Source: Gammaproteobacteria bacterium
GTDB taxonomy: Bacteria > Pseudomonadota > Gammaproteobacteria > Arenicellales > Arenicellaceae
DNA: 56,753 nt
Direction: 5' to 3'
Assembly (NCBI GenBank): GCA_017854775.1
Contig: JAFMHC010000006.1
Location: 1-56,753, forward strand
Positions 25,026 to 33,939 of the stretch are shown here, in pieces. How positions within the stretch are numbered: the first letter of the stretch is position 1; each line of letters opens with the position of its first letter. The notes beneath the pieces are model-generated. The model saw nothing but the letters and a program-made list of their open reading frames with translations, was not told the DNA's origin and did no database searches. Made by a program: the position numbers and the translations under genes.

Positions 25026-26255
25026 TTAGCAAGCAATCCAAAATAATGGGTTTTCCCTTAAGTAATCTCGGCCTCTGAAATGCTCAACAAGGGTCGGCTC
25101 TGGTAGCTCAGAATAAGTTTCACTATGAAAATATAAGTCCTGATCTGTTGCAAGCATATAGCCCCGTAAGCGATTAATGTATGACGTGAATGTGGATAGG
25201 TCTGTACCAACAAAGCGTCTCGCCGCTGCGCAAATTATTTGTTCTAAAGGACCGATCCATGCGTATGGTATTGGTTCTTTAATCACTGCCTCAACATCCT
25301 TCCAGCTCAATATTCTTGGAGCATTAAGGCCAATTGCTAATTCGTTAAAAATCTCTTCTCGATCTTCGTCAGTGGCGATATAGATAGGCAGGTTTTCATC
25401 AAATAATAAGCAGACATTATCACAAATCAATTCAGTGCCAATTTGTGTTTCTGTGTATTGAAAATCATTACGACGAACGTGCATAGCATCGAAAGATTCA
25501 ACTCCAAGAGCATTGATGATCTTGTTTGCGAAGTGAAAAATTTCTTCATGGTAACGAATATGATGCTTAATGAAACGCCGTGAAATACTAGGTAAAGCGT
25601 CATCAGCGCTAGCTAGCATTGTGGCAACTGGACCTAGTGAACGATATTTGGTTGAGCATGGAAAATACAGTACGGGAGCTGCATTCATCCAGGGGCTGAA
25701 CTCGACCTGTTGCCTAGAGTCGAGATAGGCTTCTTGCATGTGGGGGCCTGCTTGAGCTGACTCAATATCAGGGTAACAAATGACGGTGTCGTATGGATTC
25801 CAGCCAGGAATTTCAGTATTTTCGAGTAACCATAATTCCCAAGCTTTATTCGTTTCAATGCAGGTTTCAAGCCATTTATTTGCATCATAAAATTCCGTTG
25901 GAATATTCAGATGTGTCTTTGCTGCATCAATGAATTCAGTCGTACTTAGTACTGGGATGGCTTTGCCTAATGCGGCCGTGTTGAAAAGGTCGGAAAATTC
26001 GGTGGTTCCTCCCTGATGTTCTTCAGGGAGTGGGCCATGATTAATTAGGTACCATGAAGAGCGTGGAGGTAATACGATAGTTCGACCGGTAATTGCGGCT
26101 AATGCTGCAACGTATTCAAATGCTAAGCGAACATTATTTAGACCGCCATGATCTGCGTCAAACAGGATATATCGATTTGCTCGCGACTGCGGTAGTTGAC
26201 CCTCTATTAATGATTCATTCCAATATTCGAGATTATTTTGAAGTAGGTTTGGCAT
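25026..26255 (-). CDS. O-fucosyltransferase-like (GDP-fucose protein transferase family) protein
   Basis: 409 aa. The N-terminal GGLNNVRLAFEYVAALAAI with TGRTIVLPPRSSW is the glycine-rich GDP-binding opening of the O-FucT superfamily (PF10250). A His-Arg-Arg-x-Asp motif near residue 260 (FDAMHVRRNDFQY) corresponds to the catalytic H-x-R-x-D region, and RFVGTDLSTFTSYINRLRG matches the C-terminal signature. Eukaryotic relatives put fucose on Ser/Thr of secreted proteins. It is on the opposite strand within the island, with its own promoter in the 102-bp gap before the methyltransferase. Confidence 0.75.
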   Translation of the reverse strand: MPNLLQNNLEYWNESLIEGQLPQSRANRYILFDADHGGLNNVRLAFEYVAALAAITGRTIVLPPRSSWYLINHGPLPEEHQGGTTEFSDLFNTAALGKAIPVLSTTEFIDAAKTHLNIPTEFYDANKWLETCIETNKAWELWLLENTEIPGWNPYDTVICYPDIESAQAGPHMQEAYLDSRQQVEFSPWMNAAPVLYFPCSTKYRSLGPVATMLASADDALPSISRRFIKHHIRYHEEIFHFANKIINALGVESFDAMHVRRNDFQYTETQIGTELICDNVCLLFDENLPIYIATDEDREEIFNELAIGLNAPRILSWKDVEAVIKEPIPYAWIGPLEQIICAAARRFVGTDLSTFTSYINRLRGYMLATDQDLYFHSETYSELPEPTLVEHFRGRDYLRENPLFWIAC

Positions 26256-26357
26256 AAATAGAAATTGATTATGTTCGCGCTCAAGAGAATAATGCTAGGC
26301 GAGCAACCTTACTATATTCACCACATTGAATAAACATAAATAGACTATGGTGCACCT

Positions 26358-26981
26358 ATGAATAGTGGTTTTGACGAAAACAATATGAACATTCAAGAAG
26401 GTCACTTGGGAGGTTATATTAAGAGCAGTCAAGAAATAGCGCCCTCTGGCTTGGATATTTTCCATGGTGATCCCGAAACATGGAGCCCATCACTATGGCT
26501 ATGGTCAATGAGCGCGCTTAACATCCGATCTGTTCTTGATATTGGTTGTGGTGAAGGGCATTGTGCTGCGTTTTTTCGTAATTATGGATGTGACGTGCTG
26601 GGTATTGACGGTAGCGAGCTGGCACTGAGGGATAGTCAAATTCCAAAACACCATAGGCAGCATGATTTCACCAAGGGCGCCTACCTTCCAGATAGACAAT
26701 TCGATATGGTTTGGTGCTCAGAATTCGTTGAGCATGTTGACGAAGAATACACACATAATTTCCTGCAAACCTTCACTTTTGCGAGCCGATATATTCTGAT
26801 GACGTTTGCTGAACCGGGGCAAGTAGGTTGGCATCATGTTAACTGCCAAAAACAGGCTTATTGGGAACATAAACTAGACGGTGTAGGTTATCGGTTAGAC
26901 AATCAGCTAACCAGTTTTGCTCGTCAGGCGGCTGGCAGTGGCCATTTTTTACGTGCCGGATTGGTGTTTCAGAAGAAATGA
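26358..26981 (+). CDS. Class I SAM-dependent methyltransferase
   Basis: 207 aa. Motif I is VLDIGCGEGHCAAFF, motif II ends in VLGIDGSELA, and FDMVWCSEFVEHVDE is the post-motif pattern of type-11/12 methyltransferases. C-terminal part ends AGLVFQKK. The target is unknown; in this island a sugar or the glycoprotein itself is plausible (inference). Confidence 0.8.
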   Translation: MNSGFDENNMNIQEGHLGGYIKSSQEIAPSGLDIFHGDPETWSPSLWLWSMSALNIRSVLDIGCGEGHCAAFFRNYGCDVLGIDGSELALRDSQIPKHHRQHDFTKGAYLPDRQFDMVWCSEFVEHVDEEYTHNFLQTFTFASRYILMTFAEPGQVGWHHVNCQKQAYWEHKLDGVGYRLDNQLTSFARQAAGSGHFLRAGLVFQKK

Positions 26982-27160
26982 ATTGTGCGCCTAAGGCGTG
27001 ACTTTTTTAAGGCTGCTTAAAGCGTTGGCAGATTTACCATATTCCCAGTTTGATGATTGCTTAATGCTATCATTGGCCGCAATGTTAAAGGCATGAATGC
27101 TTGAATTTAATATTCATTCGTTAAGTCTTATTAGAAATGACAAATAAACAGTCCTAAAAT

Positions 27161-30100
27161 ATGATTTATACCGTTGTTTGCACAGATACTAACGATTACA
27201 TTGATTGGCAGTTTGAGCTGCTTGAATACTCATGGAGCCGGATTCATCAACCTGGCAAGCTGATTCGCCTCGTTGCTTGCGACGATGATGCCGACCTGCC
27301 GATCCATAAACATGCTGAAGTTTTTCGGACTCGCCCTACAAACGTACACCCTGAGAGTGGTGATGTGTATGTTTGTTATAATCGCTTGTACTCGTTAAAA
27401 CAGTGGCTTGAGGAAGAAGATATTCAGGGCAGCATTTTAATTGTTGATGCTGATGTTGTTTTTAGGTCACCGGTTAAGACAACCGTTCAAAAAGGCCAAC
27501 CGTTAGGGCAGCATTGGCTTGACTACGGTTTGGGGGAAAATTTTAGAGCAGCGCTGGAAGGGTCAACCGAGGTTGATCTCAACACCTTACAGCCCGTGAC
27601 TTGGCCAGCATTGATCGATGCCGATGATTTGCGCGAGCTATTACCTCGCTGGATTGAATTAACCGTTTTAGTTCGTGCACAGCTAAAAGGCCAAGAAAGC
27701 GACATGTTTGCTTTTTTAGTTGCTGCGAAAGAACAAGCCTTGAAGTTTGAGCTGGGTACAACCACGGCCTTTATGCCTTGGCCTGATGAGCAAGTAGCGG
27801 GGGCTCCAATTATTCACTATTGTCAAATAGTTGAAAAGGAAGATGGTAGCCACTTATGGTCTAAGCAGCGCTATAAGCCTTGGGAAAGAGTGCCTCATGC
27901 CGAGTCGGCCAAGTTGCCTTATTGTCGAGACCTTATCGCACTAGTCGATGAATTTGCACGACTAAAAAACTTTGAAGCTGAGCATCATTCGGATACCATA
28001 TTTATTGCTCTTGCTTCTTACTGTGAACCAGAACTGGTCGACACCATTGAAAGTTGTTTACAGAACGCGCGCCATCCAGAAAACCTTCGATTCGGTATTT
28101 GTCATCAATTCGACAATACTAATGAACTAACCAGTGAAACTTGCCTTGACCAATTTTCGCAAGACACACGTTTCAGATATGTTGTGTACGACCATAAGCA
28201 ATCGCAAGGAGGCTGTTGGGCGAGAAACATTGCACAACAGCTTTACGCTGATGAGACCTATACTCTGCAAATAGATGCACATACACAGATGATTGAATCT
28301 TGGGATTCAATCTTAATTGAGATGTTGCAATCATTACCGTCTAAAAAACCATTAATTACCCAATTTCCGCCGCTGTATTCGATAGAGAAAGGAACTAAAG
28401 AGTTTAGACATCTCGATGACTTATCTCAGGTTAATACAGCGATAGCAGAGACTTGGACTGACGATGGGTGGTTACACCATCCTCAGAAGTTGATCCCTGA
28501 AAATAATACTTTCCCACGTTATAACAGAGTGTTATCTGGTGCTTTTGTATTCACCACCGGCGAATGGAATGAGGTAGTAAGACAAGATCCAAAACATTTT
28601 TATACAGGTGAAGAATTTGCCTTGGCCGTCCGGTCGTATACACATGGCTACGATTTATTCGACCCAAGTCAAATTGTTTGTTGGCATCGATTACACCCTT
28701 CTGCAAATCGCAAATATTGGGATGACAATAGCGATGACAAGTCCGCGTTTCGGCATAAACAGGCGATTGATCGATTAGGGCTACTGTTAGATGGTGACGT
28801 TGATAATGAATTAGGGCGTTTTGGGTTAGGTAGTGAACGTAGCCTAGAAGACTATAAGCAGTTCTCAGGCATTGATTGCATTAACAAATCTATTGATGCT
28901 GATGCGGCTAACGGCGCCCAGCTTGTTCCTAATACTGTTGAATGTAAAGATAACTCAGTCGAACAACATCCACCGCTCTGTGATAATAATACGATGATTG
29001 ATGTCACTATACATTTAGCTCATAAAGAGCCGATCTTAGTTAGTTGCACAGAAGACACCCCCGTATTGGTGAGTTTGTTTCAAGGATTAAGAAACAGGTC
29101 TGTAAGGCCCGATGATGTGATTTACCTAAATATTGGAGATCAAGACTCTATATTCTTCAAGCAGTCGCAACTTGTCGCAATTGAAACGTCACCTACGCTG
29201 AGTGATGGTTTTTTCAGCGAACTAGCGGCTCTCAACGACGCTGCTGTGGCTAATCAAGCTATTGCTGAATCAGAACAGCAGATATTTTCATCAAACCAGA
29301 CTATTCAAATACCTTCTGCACAGACTCCCTCAGTATTAGGTGGAGAAATAAGCGACGATTGGAAAACTTGGATATGGCACAACGTGGGGCGCGGCTGCTC
29401 AAAGGACGATATTTTCAAGCAATTAGTCGAGCACGGCTTTCCTATGAATGTGGTGAAGGTTGAGCTTAATTACGAGCCATCCGTACCGCTAGACCAAATA
29501 GTTGTGGGCGAATTGACTCACCAAAACGAGTTTGAGTATCAAGCAAACTCAGTGGCATGCCAAATTGAAAGCGACGAGCTTGAAATTTATTCGATAGATA
29601 ACTTTTTAAACCAACAAGAATGTCAGCAGTTAAGTGAGATGATCCTTGCTAATTTGCAACCCTCAACTACCGTTGCTAAAGATGGTTCAAACAGCGGGCG
29701 AACCAGTAGCACCTGTTTTTTTGATTTAAACAATTCGCAGCATGGTTTAGCCGTCAGTATATCTGAGCGAGTTTCTCGTTTAATTGGCATCAACCATAAT
29801 TACGCAGAACCTATTCAGGGTCATGTATACAGCCCAGGTGAGGAATATAAGGCTCATCAGGATTGGTTTGAGCCAGGCACTCCCGAATTTGAATCTCTGG
29901 CTAATGCAGCAATGGGCGGTCAACGCACTTGGTCGGTTATTATTTATTTGAATAGCGTTGAATTAGGTGGAGACACTGTGTTTGAGCGTGCTGGGGTGAC
30001 CGTGCACCCAGAGCTGGGCAAAGTCGTATTTTGGAATAACCTTACGGGCGATGGGGCCCCTAACAGAAACGCGTTACATCAAGCCTGCGCTGTTGAGCAA

Positions 30101-30763
30101 GGTCAAAAAATCGTTCTGACACTGTGGTATCGCACTTTTGGTCAAGGCCGGATGTATACGCGAGAACCCTATGAATTGGTTCCGACATTCACTGAACCTG
30201 GAATTCAATTAAAAACAATGTCTGAGTCATTATTTCAAGCATTGTCTGGATTTTATCGAAAGTCGCAATCGAGTGATTTTCGAGATGAACATGTTGATGG
30301 TGGCTACCTACAGAACAATACAGGGAACAACCCAAGCTCATTAATTACGCTCCCAGACAATCTGCAACAAGCTGTTATTAGTGAATTGTTGCCGGTTTGT
30401 GAGGAGTGGAGTCAGCAGGAGCTTGATTGCACTTCTCTTTATGGCATTCGTGTCTACCATCGTGGCGCTTCCTTGCGAATGCATACCGATACTGGGCGAT
30501 CGCACATAATCAGTGCTATTTTAAATATAGCGCAAGACGTTGATCAAGATTGGCCATTAACGATTGAAGACCATATGTTTCGTCGCCACTCGGTCTTTTT
30601 AAAGCCCGGAGAGATGCTTTTATATGAGAGTTCAAGGCTTGCTCATGGACGCCCTGACCCACTGCAGGGCAAGAGCTTTGCCAATCTTTTTGTGCATTTC
30701 TGCCCGAAAAACTACAATATCCCCGAGCTTGTTGAGTCTATGAAGGAGATCGAATATACCTGA
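27161..30763 (+). CDS. Multidomain glycosyltransferase / prolyl-4-hydroxylase fusion, 1200 aa
   Basis: Domains in order. About 1-270: a transferase resembling plant peptidyl-serine galactosyl- and hydroxyproline arabinosyltransferases (WQFELLEYSWSRIHQPGKL; acidic IVDADVVF at 93-100). About 278-565: GT60-like domain related to Dictyostelium Skp1 GlcNAc-transferase (IALASYCEPEL, GGCWARNIAQ, QIDAHTQ with DAH at 372-374). 613-680: small beta domain shared with the gene at 31597. 731-775: helical W-x2-W segment. 806-1000: 2-oxoglutarate/Fe(II) prolyl-4-hydroxylase domain with His899, Asp901, His973 and Lys983. 1020-1185: a second such domain with His1108, Asp1110 and His1162. No signal peptide. 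Predicted to hydroxylate proline and glycosylate the product in the cytoplasm. Confidence 0.8.
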   Translation: MIYTVVCTDTNDYIDWQFELLEYSWSRIHQPGKLIRLVACDDDADLPIHKHAEVFRTRPTNVHPESGDVYVCYNRLYSLKQWLEEEDIQGSILIVDADVVFRSPVKTTVQKGQPLGQHWLDYGLGENFRAALEGSTEVDLNTLQPVTWPALIDADDLRELLPRWIELTVLVRAQLKGQESDMFAFLVAAKEQALKFELGTTTAFMPWPDEQVAGAPIIHYCQIVEKEDGSHLWSKQRYKPWERVPHAESAKLPYCRDLIALVDEFARLKNFEAEHHSDTIFIALASYCEPELVDTIESCLQNARHPENLRFGICHQFDNTNELTSETCLDQFSQDTRFRYVVYDHKQSQGGCWARNIAQQLYADETYTLQIDAHTQMIESWDSILIEMLQSLPSKKPLITQFPPLYSIEKGTKEFRHLDDLSQVNTAIAETWTDDGWLHHPQKLIPENNTFPRYNRVLSGAFVFTTGEWNEVVRQDPKHFYTGEEFALAVRSYTHGYDLFDPSQIVCWHRLHPSANRKYWDDNSDDKSAFRHKQAIDRLGLLLDGDVDNELGRFGLGSERSLEDYKQFSGIDCINKSIDADAANGAQLVPNTVECKDNSVEQHPPLCDNNTMIDVTIHLAHKEPILVSCTEDTPVLVSLFQGLRNRSVRPDDVIYLNIGDQDSIFFKQSQLVAIETSPTLSDGFFSELAALNDAAVANQAIAESEQQIFSSNQTIQIPSAQTPSVLGGEISDDWKTWIWHNVGRGCSKDDIFKQLVEHGFPMNVVKVELNYEPSVPLDQIVVGELTHQNEFEYQANSVACQIESDELEIYSIDNFLNQQECQQLSEMILANLQPSTTVAKDGSNSGRTSSTCFFDLNNSQHGLAVSISERVSRLIGINHNYAEPIQGHVYSPGEEYKAHQDWFEPGTPEFESLANAAMGGQRTWSVIIYLNSVELGGDTVFERAGVTVHPELGKVVFWNNLTGDGAPNRNALHQACAVEQGQKIVLTLWYRTFGQGRMYTREPYELVPTFTEPGIQLKTMSESLFQALSGFYRKSQSSDFRDEHVDGGYLQNNTGNNPSSLITLPDNLQQAVISELLPVCEEWSQQELDCTSLYGIRVYHRGASLRMHTDTGRSHIISAILNIAQDVDQDWPLTIEDHMFRRHSVFLKPGEMLLYESSRLAHGRPDPLQGKSFANLFVHFCPKNYNIPELVESMKEIEYT

Positions 30764-30766
30764 GGC

Positions 30767-31234
30767 TTATGTAGTACACCCACCAGAACCACCAGAGGGA
30801 AGATTAAATACGCTTTGGTTGCTTCCATTAGCTACTGTTACTTGCAAATCACCACCAACGATCTGGCCAGATACCGTATAAACTGGATACGCATTATTGG
30901 CTGTATTAAATGCAGAAAATACAACAGCAGAGAAACTGCTTCCATTCCAGGCTGCGCTTTGAGTTACAACACCTTCAAGTGTCACCTCTGCGATATTGCC
31001 TGCAATACAGACATTAACATTAACCATACCATTTGGTGATAAACCACCTGTACCTGGAGGAGCCGCTGTCGTAGGTGGCGTTGTCGTTGGTGCTGAAGTC
31101 GGTGAGAATGTCGTAGGTGCTGAAGTTGGTGAGAAAGTCGTTGGAGCCGAAGTCGGCGAAAATGTCGTTGGTGCCGAAGTCGGTGAAAATGTCGTTGGCG
31201 GTGAAGTGGGTGCTGAAGTAATAATGGTAGGCAT
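30767..31234 (-). CDS. Pro/Thr/Ser tandem-repeat protein, candidate substrate of the neighbouring enzymes
   Basis: 155 aa. Residues 1-65 are almost only Pro, Thr, Ser and Ala, with four copies of the nonapeptide PTTFSPTSA; prolines follow Ala, Ser or Pro, as in plant arabinogalactan glycomodules. Residues 70-155 form a small beta-rich domain (NVNVCIAGNIAEVTLEG, YTVSGQIVGGDLQVTVANG) ending SGGSGGCTT. I see no family name and no signal peptide of its own. The gene converges on the 1200-aa hydroxylase/transferase with only 3 bp between them. A 59-aa leader-like ORF lies 57 bp upstream. A role as O-glycosylated substrate is inference. The frame has no shadow gene opposite it. Confidence 0.65.
   Translation of the reverse strand: MPTIITSAPTSPPTTFSPTSAPTTFSPTSAPTTFSPTSAPTTFSPTSAPTTTPPTTAAPPGTGGLSPNGMVNVNVCIAGNIAEVTLEGVVTQSAAWNGSSFSAVVFSAFNTANNAYPVYTVSGQIVGGDLQVTVANGSNQSVFNLPSGGSGGCTT
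31091..31201 (-). repeat. 27-bp tandem repeat coding for the PTTFSPTSA nonapeptide
   Basis: About four units of 27 bp (for example GCTGAAGTCGGTGAGAATG followed by TCGTAGGT on the plus strand) with mainly silent third-position differences. This indicates selection on the protein repeat rather than very recent slippage. Confidence 0.85.
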
Positions 31235-31291
31235 GATGATATTCTCGAAATTATTTCTATTTCTATAAGACGGTGAGTGCTTGTGCTATGG

Positions 31292-31471
31292 CTATACAGG
31301 TATTGGGCCGGTGCCATTAAAAGTCAATAACACGCTCATTTGTGCGTGAGCAGGCACTACAACAGATTGTACTACTGCATTTGTCCATTTACTTGGGAGC
31401 ACTTGACTAGCGCCAATTACGCCGCCGCCAACTAAAATTTTACGTAAACTATCTCGTTTCTCTTCGCTCAT
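31292..31471 (-). CDS. 59-aa leader-like peptide with a LPSKW...VVVPAHA signature
   Basis: Short ORF from ATG 31471 to TAG 31292, preceded by AGGTAAAG. The N terminus has charged residues (MSEEKRDSLRK), then a hydrophobic core ILVGGGVIGASQVL, then PSKWTNAVVQSVVVPAHAQ. That last pattern (W, two hydrophobic positions, VVxPAHA) recurs as the export leader of many small proteobacterial secreted proteins. Only 14 residues follow AHAQ. The twin-arginine is KR..R here, not RR. It could be the leader of the repeat protein separated by a 57-bp interruption, or an independent small secreted peptide. Confidence 0.6.
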   Translation of the reverse strand: MSEEKRDSLRKILVGGGVIGASQVLPSKWTNAVVQSVVVPAHAQMSVLLTFNGTGPIPV

Positions 31472-31596
31472 AATCTTTACCTAGGTATTGCTTGTACTCC
31501 TTCAAGTAATGCACCAAAGAAGTTATAGTTAGTCGCTCCTATCAGTATAGATAACTTAGTTCCATTTTGGTATTACATATTTGATTAAAAACCTAT

Positions 31597-32769
31597 ATGT
31601 ACATTTCAGCAATAAAAATTAATATGAACCTTCTCGTTCTTACAAGCCCAGATCTACTTTCCAGCCCATTAACAGCGTTCATGGCTAAGCAGATGTCAAA
31701 CCACATTGGACCAAGCCGCATTCCAATTCCCGGTTTAGCGTCTTCATCCATTAGTTATAAGTTTAGAGAGCTGCACAATCGACTACTCAAGGAGCAACAA
31801 AAAACATGGTACCAACTGGCTTCCACGCCACATGAGCTTTTGAAAAAAAACGATGTCGTCGAGCAGTTAAACGATATTGTTTCGAAACTCGGAGACTCAT
31901 CATCGGTCATGATTAATGACCCCCTGTTGTGCTTCTTCTTACCACTATGGGAATCGCTGGATGAGTCGCTTGTGGTCGCGTTCTACTATAGTGACCCGCT
32001 TGAATGTGCGATTGATTTGCAGAAAAAATGGCGATTCCCTTTGAGCTTTGGTCTTGCGCTGTGGGAAAGTTATGTCTTGGCGGCATGTAGAAATATTAAC
32101 GGCACGCCACATGTGCTTATGTCAGCCAATAAATTACGACAATCTGGGACAACACATCTGCGCGCTATATCCAAAGAGTTCGCAGCTCTGGGCGAAACAG
32201 ACTTAAGTAAAAGTATTATCAAATCGCTTAAAGACCTGCCAGAAACGCCTACATTAAATGTGCATTCTGCCGCGCAGTCTGAATGGCTGCAATCACCCCA
32301 ATTCGAAATATTCAAACTTTTGGAACAAGGTTCTTTGCAATCACTTGCCCAGCGCGACATTTCTTATCAAAGTGCCGATATTCTAGAAAAGTATGGTCAG
32401 TTAAGGGCTGGATTTGAATTGACACAAAAAGCGCTTGAGGATACGCAAGCCAAACTTGCACGTGCCGAACAAAAACAGAGTTTACCGAATTTTACTGATT
32501 CAGAAGCTGAAGTAAAACCAGAACATGAAGTAAGGCTAGATCATGGCCAACGTTCTCGGGTAACAATTCATTTACGGGATATCCCTTCATTGAAATTTCA
32601 TTGCGAAGCAGACGCACCAATATTGAACGTGTTGCGTGATCATTTAGTTAATAACACACATAACGAAATGATTTATTTAAACTGTGGTGAAACGCAAGCT
32701 GACGAAGCCATTTATTTTATGTCTTCGGATCTGCTTTCAATCGAAATAGAAAACGAAAAGTCACACTAA
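31597..32769 (+). CDS. Sulfotransferase-like protein with a C-terminal domain shared with the 1200-aa enzyme
   Basis: 390 aa (start could also be the ATG at 31624, MNLLVLTSPDLLSSPL). The core resembles bacterial sulfotransferases: NDPLLCFFLPLWES, then AFYYSDPLECAIDLQKKW and FPLSFGLALWESYVLAA. But the N-terminal phosphosulfate loop (usually GMHRSGTS) is replaced by TSPDLLSSPLTAFMA. Residues 240-295 look coiled-coil. Residues 320-386 are a small beta domain starting RVTIHLRDIPSLKF, similar to residues 613-680 of the 1200-aa enzyme (DVTIHLAHKEPILV). It is 13 bp before the GT60-like gene and likely in the same transcript. Confidence 0.65.
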   Translation: MYISAIKINMNLLVLTSPDLLSSPLTAFMAKQMSNHIGPSRIPIPGLASSSISYKFRELHNRLLKEQQKTWYQLASTPHELLKKNDVVEQLNDIVSKLGDSSSVMINDPLLCFFLPLWESLDESLVVAFYYSDPLECAIDLQKKWRFPLSFGLALWESYVLAACRNINGTPHVLMSANKLRQSGTTHLRAISKEFAALGETDLSKSIIKSLKDLPETPTLNVHSAAQSEWLQSPQFEIFKLLEQGSLQSLAQRDISYQSADILEKYGQLRAGFELTQKALEDTQAKLARAEQKQSLPNFTDSEAEVKPEHEVRLDHGQRSRVTIHLRDIPSLKFHCEADAPILNVLRDHLVNNTHNEMIYLNCGETQADEAIYFMSSDLLSIEIENEKSH

Positions 32770-32782
32770 CTCGACGGCTGAT

Positions 32783-33928
32783 ATGGATCAAATTTTTGTA
32801 CAAATCGCGTCATATCGCGATGCTGAATTACCTAGAACAATAAGAAGTGCTTTATCCGCCGCCAAATATCCAGGCAGAATAACCTTTGGAATTTGTTGGC
32901 AGTACGATGAGACAAGCTATCTTGATTTGGATGAGTTTGTTGACGATCCTCGCTTTAGCATTACTCAAGCATACTATGAAGACAGTCGAGGCTGCTGTTG
33001 GGCACGAAACCAGACTAATTTGCTCTACAGTGGCGAAAAATACACTTTGCAGATTGATGCACACACGAGGTTTGCGCGTGACTGGGACGAGCGGTTCATT
33101 AGCATGCTGCAAATTCTAGATAGTGAAAAGCCAGTGCTTAGCACCTACCCTGCACCGTTTGAATATGTAGACGGTATTGAGCATCGTTATTCAGATCGAG
33201 GCATGCAACGCTTGAGTATGAATCGTATGCGTAAGAATTTAACGACTATATTTAAGTCAGAGATTGTTGTCGATCGATCACAGCCGGCTCCCAGCCAATT
33301 TCTAGCGGCGGGTCAAATTTTCACATACGGCAGTTTCTGTGAAGAGGTTGAGTATGACCCTGAGTTGTATTATTCCGGCGAAGAAATTAGCCTGTCGGCG
33401 CGAGCATATACTCACGGCTACGATTTTTATTGCCCGAATGAAGATTTGCTTTGGCACTTGTACCAACATTCAATGCCAGTACACAGCGTTGATCATCAAG
33501 ATAATCAAAATGATGCCGCCATCGAGAGACTGCATACTTTGTTTATTGAAGATCATACTAAACTTGGGAAATACGGTTTTGGAGAGGTGCGTTCGTTAAT
33601 GGACTATGAAAAAGCGGCTGGCTTGGGTTTTAAGGAGCGATTAGAAAGAAAACCTATAAAAACGCATCTGAAAAAGGCTATTAATCTAAACCTGTCAAAA
33701 ATTGAAGAACGTGCTGACTATGATTATTGGATCTTTACACTGCATGACATTGATGACCAAGAAATATATCGCAGAGATCTAAGCCCTGATGAAATTCCAT
33801 CGCATGAATCATCAACAATTGAGCTGGATATTGAATTAGTTGATGAGCCCTTTAGTTATGGGATATGGCCACATACACCAACGCATGGTTACCTTCCCAG
33901 ACACTTCGAAGATTTACGATTTTGTTGA
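32783..33928 (+). CDS. GT60-like (Skp1 GlcNAc-transferase family) glycosyltransferase
   Basis: 381 aa. FVQIASYRDAELPRTIRSAL opens the fold; RGCCWARNQTNLLYSGE and LQIDAHTRFARDWDE follow, with the metal-binding Asp-Ala-His. FTYGSFCEEVEYDPELYYSGEE and ISLSARAYTHGYDFY are the acceptor and catalytic blocks. This matches the middle domain of the 1200-aa enzyme throughout and the Dictyostelium enzyme that puts GlcNAc on hydroxyproline of Skp1. The C-terminal 100 residues (ADYDYWIFTLHDIDDQEIY) form an extra beta domain. A second stand-alone copy suggests a second step or second target. Confidence 0.85.
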   Translation: MDQIFVQIASYRDAELPRTIRSALSAAKYPGRITFGICWQYDETSYLDLDEFVDDPRFSITQAYYEDSRGCCWARNQTNLLYSGEKYTLQIDAHTRFARDWDERFISMLQILDSEKPVLSTYPAPFEYVDGIEHRYSDRGMQRLSMNRMRKNLTTIFKSEIVVDRSQPAPSQFLAAGQIFTYGSFCEEVEYDPELYYSGEEISLSARAYTHGYDFYCPNEDLLWHLYQHSMPVHSVDHQDNQNDAAIERLHTLFIEDHTKLGKYGFGEVRSLMDYEKAAGLGFKERLERKPIKTHLKKAINLNLSKIEERADYDYWIFTLHDIDDQEIYRRDLSPDEIPSHESSTIELDIELVDEPFSYGIWPHTPTHGYLPRHFEDLRFC

Positions 33929-33939
33929 TTTTGAGTGCA

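Noticed and set aside
30982-31317. His/Arg/Gln-rich 111-codon frame overlapping the Pro/Thr/Ser repeat gene
   Set aside because: A shadow of the 27-bp repeat in another frame; composition is low complexity and no start signal.
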